A stretch of DNA of 5,734 nucleotides from Hyphomicrobiales bacterium (lineage in GTDB: Bacteria > Pseudomonadota > Alphaproteobacteria > Rhizobiales > Xanthobacteraceae), in contig JAPLPC010000071.1 in assembly GCA_026400425.1 (NCBI GenBank), positions 1-5,734 on the forward strand. The letters run 5' to 3'. This document shows positions 1 to 5,734 of this stretch, one piece after another. The position numbers were made by a program, and so were the translations under genes. The notes beneath the pieces are model-generated. The model had not been told where the DNA came from. It did not search any database and was given only the letters and a program-made list of their open reading frames with translations. How positions within the stretch are numbered: position 1 is the first letter of the stretch; the number at the start of each line of letters is the position of its first letter.

Positions 1-291
1 CGGCACCGATATGCGCAAGCGTCCGCGAAGTTCGCCAGCCGGCAGGATCGCCTCCCGGGCAATTTCTATCTCGGAGCAGGCTCTCGCCGCATAGTTACGA
101 AATGTCGCACCAGCTTCAGTCAAAGCGGCGCCGCGCGTGTTTCGTGCAAGCAGCTGCACACCAAGTTCCGTTTCAAGCCGCAAGAGCCGCCGGCTGACGA
201 TCGACTTGGACAGACCCAGCCGGCGCGCGGCGGGTGAAACGCCCCCGGCATCGGCGACTTCCACGAAAGTCTGCAATTCCTCGATGTCCAT
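1..291 (-). CDS. LysR-type transcriptional regulator, N-terminal part (runs off the left edge)
   Basis: This is an open frame of 97 codons from ATG at 291-289 to the window edge, with no stop. The protein starts MDIEELQTFVEVADAGG. Residues about 9-50 form the typical LysR winged helix-turn-helix: a first helix FVEVADAG, then SPAARRLGLSKS, a recognition helix IVSRRLLRLE, and the wing ELGVQLLARNTRGAALTEAG. The following stretch, to about residue 85, fits the linker helix, and GELRGRLRISVP at the edge begins the effector domain, which is outside the window. A GGGGAA stretch 6 bases upstream of the ATG can serve as ribosome binding site. The gene is divergent from the hydrolase at 434 with 142 bp between them, the classic layout of a LysR regulator and its target. 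It is therefore inferred, not shown, to control that gene and itself. The effector is unknown. Confidence 0.9.
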   Translation of the reverse strand, partial: MDIEELQTFVEVADAGGVSPAARRLGLSKSIVSRRLLRLETELGVQLLARNTRGAALTEAGATFRNYAARACSEIEIAREAILPAGELRGRLRISVP

Positions 292-332
292 TCAACGTTC
301 CCCGTTGCGCGACAAGGCGTGGCACCGGGCGT

Positions 333-345
333 TGCTACCTTAGCA
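333..345. promoter_or_regulatory. Probable LysR-family operator (T-N11-A palindrome)
   Basis: The sequence TGCTACCTTAGCA is a perfect inverted repeat: 5-bp arms TGCTA/TAGCA around a 3-bp centre. It matches the T-N11-A core known for LysR-type regulator boxes (T at 333, A at 345). It lies in the divergent gap, 42 bp from the regulator start and 88 bp from the hydrolase start, where an activator and autorepressor site is expected. Binding by the adjacent regulator is inference. No convincing -35/-10 pair could be assigned on either strand. Confidence 0.55.
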
Positions 346-371
346 CCGTGAGGAATGGCAACTACCGATCC

Positions 372-392
372 GGCAGCCCCGTGGGTGCTGCC
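372..392. promoter_or_regulatory. Imperfect inverted repeat in the hydrolase leader / divergent promoter region
   Basis: GGCAGC at 372-377 pairs with GCTGCC at 387-392. CC at 379-380 pairs with GG at 384-385, leaving one C/T mismatch and a 3-base loop. It could be a second regulator half-site pair or an RNA hairpin in the 5' leader of the hydrolase, 41 bases before its start. No T-run follows, so it is not an intrinsic terminator. The function is unknown. Confidence 0.3.
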
Positions 393-420
393 TCCGACAA
401 CTTGCCGCACGCAACAAAAC

Positions 421-426
421 AAAGGA
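421..426 (+). promoter_or_regulatory. Ribosome binding site of the hydrolase
   Basis: AAAGGA sits 7 bases before the ATG at 434. This is a good Shine-Dalgarno match at normal spacing, and it supports that start over nearby alternatives. Confidence 0.7.
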
Positions 427-433
427 TATCCTC

Positions 434-1087
434 ATGACGTTTCGCAACGGCCTGGCTTCGCTTCTTCGCCCCGAAGAGTCCGTCCTCGTTCTGATCGACC
501 ACCAGCCTTACCAGCTCGCAAACGTGAACAGCCACGAGCCGCAGATGGTGATCAACAACACGGCGGGTCTGGCGAAAGCCGCCAAAGCTTTCGGCGTCCC
601 CACGATCCTGACCAGCGTAATCGCCGAGCGCGGCGGCCTGTTGTTCCCGCAAATCACCGATGTGTTCCCCGGCCAGTAAGTGATCGACCGCACCTTCATC
701 AACACCTGGGAGGACAAGAAAGCCGTCGATGCCGTCAAGGCGACGGGCCGCAAGCAATTGATCATCGCGGGCCTGTGGACCGAAGTCTGCGTCGCGATGC
801 CGGCGATTCAGGCGGCCGGCGAGGGCTGGGATGTGACCGCCGTCACCGATGCATCCGGTGGCGTTTCCGTGGAAGCCCATCAGGTCGCCATCCAGCGGAT
901 GGTCGCAGCCGGCGTCAACATGATGACCTGGCTCGCCGTGGCCGCCGAATGGCAGCGCGATTGGGCCCGGATGGACACCGCGGTCAAGCTGACCGAAACA
1001 ATCGTGCAGCATGCCGGCGGTAGCGGCATCGCCTATCTGTGGGAGCAGCAGCTGCTCAACACGCCGGTGCCCGCCAAAGCAGGCTGA
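434..1087 (+). pseudogene. Isochorismatase-superfamily (YcaC-like) hydrolase, interrupted by an in-frame stop
   Basis: Reading from ATG 434 to TGA 1085-1087 gives 217 codons plus stop, the usual size for YcaC-like cysteine hydrolases. A TAA at 677-679 (codon 82) interrupts it, and the frame continues unchanged on the other side. The first half (81 residues) has the catalytic-type Asp in VLVLIDHQPYQ (D22). The second half has IDRTFINTWED (R86, where YcaC relatives have their basic active-site residue) and LWTEVCVAMPA with the probable nucleophile Cys119 (TGC at 788-790), then VTDASGG and the C-terminal QHAGGSGIAYLWE. Both halves are well conserved, so the break looks recent. A GTG directly follows the stop and could restart a 135-residue fragment, but it has no clear ribosome binding site. 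Relatives hydrolyse amides such as nicotinamide-like compounds; the substrate here is unknown. The gene is probably controlled by the divergent LysR gene and ends in the terminator just downstream. A sequencing error is the main alternative. Confidence 0.85.
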
Positions 1088-1101
1088 CCCTGCGAGAACG
1101 G

Positions 1102-1141
1102 CAAAGGGCCTTGATACTCACGTATCGAGGCCCTTTGTTTT
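1102..1141 (+). terminator. Rho-independent terminator of the hydrolase gene
   Basis: A 16-bp stem pairs 1102-1117 (CAAAGGGCCTTGATAC) with 1122-1137 (GTATCGAGGCCCTTTG), with one T-G wobble and a TCAC loop. TTTTCT follows directly. It begins 15 bases after the hydrolase stop. Read on the minus strand the same hairpin is followed by CCGTTC, with no T-run, so it should end plus-strand transcripts and at most weakly affect readthrough from gltD, whose stop is 25 bp away on the opposite strand. Confidence 0.88.
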
Positions 1142-1166
1142 CTCGATTGTTGGTGTGCTCGCCTCC

Positions 1167-2576
1167 TTATCGCGGCAGCGTGGTCGTCCCCATGAGCGCG
1201 GTATCGATCGAACGGGCGCAGAGGCGGCCTTCGCGGATCGCCCATACCACCGAGGTCGCGAAGTCGGTCAGGCCGGCGCGGACATTGCCGCGCTGGTCGA
1301 GCTCGACGCCGAGCGTCTTCAGCATGCCGTCATGGACGGGATGCACGAAGCCCATGGCGAGCAGGACGAGATCGGCCTTGAGCACGAACTCGCTGCCGGG
1401 GATCGGCTTGAACTTGTCGTCGACGCGCACGCAATTGAGCTGCGTGACCTTGCCGTCCTTGCCCTCGAAGCTCTGGGTCAGCACGGCGAATTCGCGCTCG
1501 GCGCCTTCGGCCTGGCTTGACGACGTCCGCATTTTCAGCGGCCAGTTTGGCCAGGTCAGCCCCTTGTTTTCATGCTCTGGCGGTGCCGGCATGATCTCGA
1601 GCTGGGTCACCGACAGCGCGCCCTGACGCAGCGACGTGCCGATGCAGTCCGAGCCGGTATCGCCGCCGCCGATCACGATGACATGCTTGCCGCCAGCCAG
1701 GATTTCCTTGACGTCGCCGAGCGGCTCGTTGCCGACCCGGCGATTTTGTTGCGGCAGGAAATCCATCGCAAAATGAATGCCGTCCAGCTCGCGGCCGGGG
1801 ATCGGCAGATCGCGGCCATGCTCGGCGCCACCCGTCAGTGCGATCGCGTCATAGGTCTTGGCGAGTTCGACGGGGTCCACGGCGTTGGGAGCCGTGCCGC
1901 CCACCGGCGTGTTGTAATGGAAGATGATCCCTTCGCCGACCATCTGCTCGATGCGGCGATCGATCACAGTCTTTTCCATCTTGAAGTCTGGAATGCCGTA
2001 ACGCATCAAGCCGCCGGCCTTGGCGAACTTCTCATAGACATGCACTTCGTGGCCGGCGCGGGCGAGCTGCTGCGCGCAAGCCATGCCGGCCGGACCGGCA
2101 CCGATCACGGCGACCTTGCGGCCGGTCTTGTGCGCGGGAAGTTGCGGCTTCAGCCAGCCATTGTCCCAGGCCTTGTCGACGATGGCACATTCGATCGTCT
2201 TGATGGTCACCGGATTGTCGTCGATGTTCAGCGTGCAGGACGCTTCGCATGGCGCCGGGCAGATGCGGCCGGTGAATTCCGGGAAATTGTTGGTCGAGTG
2301 CAGGTTGCGCGACGCTTCTTCCCAGTTGCCGTTATAGACGAGGTCGTTCCAGTCCGGGATCTGGTTGTTGACCGGGCAGCCCGGCGTACCGGGATGCACC
2401 GAGCCCGTGCCGTGACAATAAGGAATGCCGCAATTCATGCAGCGCGCCGCCTGATCGCGGGTGTCCTTTTCCGTCAGCGGAATGACGAATTCGTTGTAGT
2501 TCTTCAGACGCTCAGCGACCGGCGCATATTTACGATCGTGACGTTCGATTTCGAGAAAACCGGTGATCTTGCCCAT
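1167..2576 (-). CDS. gltD: Glutamate synthase [NADPH] small (beta) subunit, with an internal in-frame deletion
   Basis: GltD takes electrons from NADPH to FAD and hands them through Fe-S clusters to GltB for glutamate synthesis in the cytoplasm. The frame has 469 residues from ATG 2576-2574 to TAA 1169-1167. The N-terminal Fe-S region is complete: C46, C49, C54 and C67, then C106, C110 and C114 in ICPAPCEASC. The first dinucleotide fold is VIGAGPAG (157-164, FAD). The second is VIGGGDTG (301-308, NADPH), followed by KGLTWPNWPLKMRTSSSQAEGA and ADLVLLAMGF. The C-terminus LMGTTTLPR is typical of alphaproteobacterial GltD. What is odd is TDFATSV (ending at residue 443) running straight into VWAIREG. 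Family members have about 16 more residues here, including FAAGD-type and MRRGQSL motifs; the GD contacts FAD. The loss keeps frame, so a protein could be made, but FAD binding is probably damaged. The gene lies 144 bp downstream of gltB, same strand. Confidence 0.95.
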   Translation of the reverse strand: MGKITGFLEIERHDRKYAPVAERLKNYNEFVIPLTEKDTRDQAARCMNCGIPYCHGTGSVHPGTPGCPVNNQIPDWNDLVYNGNWEEASRNLHSTNNFPEFTGRICPAPCEASCTLNIDDNPVTIKTIECAIVDKAWDNGWLKPQLPAHKTGRKVAVIGAGPAGMACAQQLARAGHEVHVYEKFAKAGGLMRYGIPDFKMEKTVIDRRIEQMVGEGIIFHYNTPVGGTAPNAVDPVELAKTYDAIALTGGAEHGRDLPIPGRELDGIHFAMDFLPQQNRRVGNEPLGDVKEILAGGKHVIVIGGGDTGSDCIGTSLRQGALSVTQLEIMPAPPEHENKGLTWPNWPLKMRTSSSQAEGAEREFAVLTQSFEGKDGKVTQLNCVRVDDKFKPIPGSEFVLKADLVLLAMGFVHPVHDGMLKTLGVELDQRGNVRAGLTDFATSVVWAIREGRLCARSIDTALMGTTTLPR

Positions 2577-2584
2577 TAAACTGA

Positions 2585-2590
2585 CGCCTT
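2585..2590 (-). promoter_or_regulatory. Ribosome binding site of gltD
   Basis: On the minus strand AAGGCG lies 8 bases upstream of the ATG at 2576. It is a modest Shine-Dalgarno match at acceptable spacing. The start is also supported by the conserved GltD N-terminus MGKITGFLEIER. Confidence 0.5.
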
Positions 2591-2613
2591 AAGCGAGAAG
2601 TCCAAAACTCTGT

Positions 2614-2658
2614 CCTCATCCTGAGGAGCGCGCATCTGCGCGCGTCTCGAAGGATGAG
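2614..2658. repeat. Palindromic intergenic repeat, copy A
   Basis: The outer arms CTCATCCT (2615-2622) and AGGATGAG (2651-2658) are perfect 8-bp complements. The inner arms GCGCGC (2628-2633) and GCGCGC (2638-2643) pair around an ATCT loop, and partial pairing between GAGGA and TCTCGA links the two stems. The motif CCTCATCCTGAGGAGC with GTCTCGAAGGATGAG recalls a short palindromic repeat common between genes in Bradyrhizobium and relatives (from memory). Transcribed as part of gltBD mRNA it would form a large hairpin, as REP elements do. Confidence 0.75.
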
Positions 2659-2667
2659 CGTGTGATG

Positions 2668-2712
2668 CCCTCATGTTTCGAGACGGCGCTGCGCGCCGCC
2701 TCACCATGAGGG
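2668..2712. repeat. Palindromic intergenic repeat, copy B (inverted relative to copy A)
   Basis: The outer arms CCCTCATG (2668-2675) and CATGAGGG (2705-2712) pair perfectly over 8 bp. The inner arms CGGCGC (2684-2689) and GCGCCG (2693-2698) pair over 6 bp with a TGC loop. The reverse complement reads CCTCATGGTGAGGCGGC then GTCTCGAAACATGAGG, so it is the same family as copy A in the opposite orientation, 9 bp away. It ends 8 bp past the gltB stop, where it could protect gltB mRNA or reduce transcription into gltD. Confidence 0.75.
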
Positions 2713-2720
2713 GTCCCGTG

Positions 2721-5700
2721 TTACGCCCCGATCGCGATCGGCGTTTCGTCGTTCACCGTTTTCGCCTTCAGCTCTTTCAGCGCGCGGCGATACTCGACCG
2801 GCATGACCTTGCGGAACTTCGGCAGCCAGGTGTCCCAGTCGGCCAGGATCATCTCGGCCTTTTTCGAGCCGGCATACTTCGCATGGCGCGAGATCAGGAT
2901 GTGCAGGCGCTCGATGTCCGATTCCAGCAGATTGGCGAACACGTCCACCTTACCATGGGCCTCGAGATCGCCGCTGCGGTGATAGACGTTCTCGGCCACC
3001 AACTGCTCGGACAGAACGGGTTCGAGCTCGACCATCGCCATGTTGCACAGCTTCTCGAAATCGCCGTCCTCATCCAGAACGTAAGCGATGCCGCCCGACA
3101 TGCCCGCTGCGAAGTTGCAACCGGTCTTGCCGAGCACCACGACGATGCCACCGGTCATATATTCGCAGCAGTGATCGCCGGCGCCTTCGACGACGGCCAC
3201 CGCACCGGAGTTACGCACGGCGAAACGTTCGCCGGCGACGCCGCGGAAGTAGCATTCGCCTTCGATGGCGCCATACATCACGGTATTGCCGACGATGATC
3301 GACTCTTCCGGAACGATCGAGGAATGCGCGGGCGGGCGCACGATGATCTTGCCGCCCGACAGGCCCTTGCCGACATAGTCATTGGCTTCGCCTTCGAGAT
3401 CGAAGGTGATGCCGTTGCACAGCCAGGCACCGAACGCCTGACCGGCGGTGCCCTTGAGCGACACCTTGATCGTATCCTCCGGCAATCCGGCATGACCATA
3501 GATCTTGGCCACCGCGCCCGACAGCATGGCGCCGGTCGAACGGTTGGTGGAGTTGATCTTGGCGTCGAACTTGACCGGCGCACCGCGGTCGAGGGCGGGC
3601 TGTGCCTGGGCAATGAGTTCGCGGTCCAGCACCTTCTCGAGATGATGGTTCTGGGTTTCCGAGTGATAGATCTTCTGGCCGGGCAGTTCGGGCTGACGCA
3701 CGAACAGTTTTGAGAAATCGAGCCCCTTCGCCTTCCAGTGCGAAACGAGCGCGCTCTGGTCGAGCATCTGCACCTGACCGACCATCTCGCTGAACGAGCG
3801 ATAGCCGAGCTGCGCCATCATCTCGCGGACTTCCTCGGCGACGAAGAAGAAGTAGTTGATGACATGCTCCGGCTGGCCGGTGAAGCGCTTGCGCAGCACA
3901 GGATCCTGCGTCGCGACGCCCACGGGGCAAGTGTTGAGATGGCACTTGCGCATCATGATGCAGCCGGCGGCAATCAAGGGCGCAGTGGCGAAGCCGAATT
4001 CGTCGGCGCCGAGCAACGCGCCGATGACGACGTCGCGGCCGGTGCGGAAGCCACCGTCGACCTGGACGACGATGCGCGAACGAAGTCGCTCACGCACCAG
4101 CGTCTGATGGGTTTCGGCGAGGCCGATTTCCCATGGGCTACCCGCATGCTTGATCGAGGTCAGCGGCGAGGCACCGGTGCCGCCTTCGAAGCCGGCGATG
4201 GTGACGTGATCCGCGCGTGCCTTGGCGACACCTGCAGCCACCGTGCCGACGCCGATTTCCGACACCAGCTTGACCGAAACCTGGCCCGCCGGATTGACGT
4301 TCTTCAGGTCATAGATCAGCTGAGCGATGTCTTCGATCGAATAGATATCGTGATGCGGCGGCGGCGAGATCAGGCCGACGCCCGGGGTCGAGTGACGTAC
4401 GGCGGCGATCGTCGCATCGACCTTGTGGCCGGGCAGCTGACCGCCTTCGCCGGGCTTCGCACCCTGCGCCATCTTGATCTGCATCATGTCCGAATTGACG
4501 AGATATTCCGTCGTCACGCCGAAGCGGCCGGACGCGATCTGCTTGATCGCCGAACGCATCGAGTCGCCATTCGGCATCGGCTTGAAGCGATCCGATTCCT
4601 CGCCGCCTTCACCGGTGTTCGACTTGCCGCCGATCCGGTTCATGGCGATGGCGAGCGTGGTATGCGCCTCGCGCGAGATCGAGCCGTAGGACATCGCGCC
4701 GGTGGCGAAACGCTTGACGATCTCGGCCGCCGATTCGACTTCCTCGATCGGCACCGGCTTGCGCTTCTCGTCCTCGGCGGTCTTGATCCGGAACAGGCCG
4801 CGCAACGTCAGCAGGCGCTCGGCCTGGTCGTTCAGCATCTTGGCGAAAGCGCGATAGCGCTCCTGCGAATTGCCGCGCGCGGCATGCTGCAGGGTCGCCA
4901 CGGTTTCCGCGGTCCAGGCATGGTCTTCACCACGGCTGCGATAGGCGTATTCGCCGCCGATATCGAGCGAGTTCTTGTAGATCTCGATCTCGCCGAACGC
5001 CTCGTTGTGGCGGCGCACGGTTTCTTCGGCGATCTCCGGCAGGCCGACGCCAGGTGGAGATGCCCATCTTGGACATCACCTTCAGCAGGCCCTTGCCGAT
5101 CGACTTGATGTAGCGCTTGACGATTTCATAGTCGTCGAGCTTGACCGGCAGCTTGTCCTTCATCGCGATGATGGACTCGAAGGCCAGATAGGGGTTGATC
5201 GCTTCGGCGCCGTAACCGGCGAGACAGGCGAAGTGATGCACTTCGCGCGGTTCACCGGACTCGACGACCAGGCCCACCGAGGTGCGCAGGCCGGTGCGGA
5301 TCAGGTGATGATGCACGGCGGCGCAGGCCAGCAGCGCCGGGATCGGGATGCGATCGGAGCCGGCCACGCGGTCCGATAGGATGATGATGTTGACGCCCTC
5401 GCGCACCGCGCCTTCCGCACGCGCGCACAACTCGTCCAGCACCTGCTCCATGCCCGCCGCGCCGAGCCCGGCATGGAAGGTGGTGTCGAGGGTGCGCGAG
5501 ACGAAATGCGACTCGGCGACGTCGGTGATCGAGCGGATCTTTTCGAGATCCTGATCGGTCAGAATCGGCTGCCGCACTTCGAGACGCTTGGTGGTGGCGG
5601 CGCCCTGCAGGTCGAACAGGTTCGGTCGCGGTCCGATGATCGAGACCAGGCTCATCACCAGCTCTTCGCGGATCGGATCGATCGGCGGGTTGGTGACCTG

Positions 5701-5734
5701 CGCGAAGTTCTGCTTGAAATAGGTGTAGAGCGGC
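2721..5734 (-). pseudogene. gltB: Glutamate synthase large (alpha) subunit, 5' end outside the window, frameshifted by an internal deletion
   Basis: GltB makes glutamate from glutamine and 2-oxoglutarate. The window holds roughly the last two thirds; the N-terminal glutaminase domain lies beyond the right edge. The first segment, codons 5733 to about 5053 (227 codons), is the central domain, with QVTNPPIDPIREELVMSLVS near its start and KGLLKVMSKMGIST at its end. The second segment, about 5051 to TAA 2723-2721 (776 residues), is in another frame and starts GVGLPEIAEETV. It carries the FMN domain (SYGSISREAH, IGGKSNTGEGGE, GQLPGHKVD, SPPPHHDIYSIEDIAQLIYD, GGTGASPLTSIKHAG). The 3Fe-4S cysteines are encoded at 3962-3960, 3944-3942 and 3929-3927, spaced C-x5-C-x4-C. 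The GXGXG domain (SLKGTAGQAFGAW to GGIVVVLGKTG) follows, with the C-terminus KFRKVMPVEYRRAL. Between the segments about 32 conserved residues, including the YQSYCGAQIFDAVGL-type motif, are missing, shifting the frame. As read, translation from the 5' side would fail soon after the junction. Assembly error is a real alternative. Confidence 0.93.

Noticed and set aside
677..679. Programmed recoding of the stop codon
   Set aside because: It is TAA, which is not used for selenocysteine or pyrrolysine, and no downstream recoding structure is evident next to it.
355..1023. 222-codon plus-strand ORF and the 216-codon minus-strand ORF at 362-1012
   Set aside because: Both overlap the hydrolase in other frames. 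The hydrolase frame shows clear family motifs on both sides of its stop; these do not.
680..1087. A separate 135-residue gene starting at GTG 680
   Set aside because: It is the second half of the hydrolase in the same frame, with no independent ribosome binding site. It is kept as part of the interrupted gene.
1102..1137. Bidirectional terminator also serving gltD
   Set aside because: The stem is symmetric, but the minus-strand side is followed by CCGTTC instead of a T-run.
1572..2579. 335-codon plus-strand ORF antisense to gltD
   Set aside because: Its protein has no recognisable family and is low in complexity, with His, Arg, Asp and Ala rich runs. It is a shadow of the strongly biased GC-rich codons of gltD.
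2577..2720. CRISPR array, insertion sequence or small RNA gene in the gltB-gltD gap
   Set aside because: There are only two copies, inverted and palindromic, with no unique spacers, transposase or target-site duplication. A short palindromic repeat family explains them better.
2721..5018. Treating 5018 (GTG) as the true start of a 765-residue protein
   Set aside because: The codon is internal, within the conserved GLPEIAEETVRRH stretch. The open frame extends further upstream to the deletion junction, and GltB homology continues beyond that in another frame.
3738..5108. 456-codon plus-strand ORF antisense to gltB, and a similar 346-codon one at 2673-3713
   Set aside because: Both mirror the conserved gltB frames and have the Arg/Asp/His-rich composition of antisense shadows. 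They have no separate promoter or ribosome binding site.

Overview
The window is GC-rich and reads as chromosomal DNA of an alphaproteobacterium. The GltB and GltD proteins, and a pair of CCTCATCCTGAGG-type palindromes between them, resemble the Bradyrhizobium / Rhodopseudomonas / Afipia / Nitrobacter group. This placement is from memory of those families, not from a search.

Layout. At 1-291 (minus) is the N-terminal third of a LysR-type regulator, which runs off the left edge. A 142-bp divergent intergenic region follows, with a perfect T-N11-A palindrome at 333-345 and a second imperfect hairpin at 372-392. At 434-1087 (plus) is an isochorismatase-superfamily (YcaC-like) hydrolase, complete except for an in-frame TAA at codon 82. 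It ends in a strong intrinsic terminator at 1102-1141. On the minus strand, converging on it, is the glutamate synthase operon, transcribed gltB then gltD. gltB (2721-5734) is cut by the right edge and gltD is at 1167-2576. The 144-bp gap between them holds two palindromic repeats of one family in opposite orientations.

Function. GltB and GltD form NADPH-dependent glutamate synthase (GOGAT), the second half of the GS-GOGAT ammonium assimilation cycle. GltD passes electrons from NADPH through FAD and Fe-S clusters to FMN and the 3Fe-4S centre of GltB, where 2-oxoglutarate plus glutamine-derived ammonia becomes glutamate. The LysR gene and the hydrolase look like an unrelated regulator-target pair.

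The striking point is that all three genes that are complete, or nearly complete, in the window carry a lesion, although the rest of each reading frame is well conserved. The hydrolase has a nonsense codon. gltB has lost an inferred ~95 nt around 5048-5055, with a frameshift. gltD has lost an inferred ~16 residues at 1247/1248, including the C-terminal FAD-binding GD motif. This could be recent decay, a redundant second gltBD copy, or an error-prone assembly; the sequence alone cannot decide. I found no mobile element, CRISPR array, RNA gene or evidence for a new defence or metabolic system.
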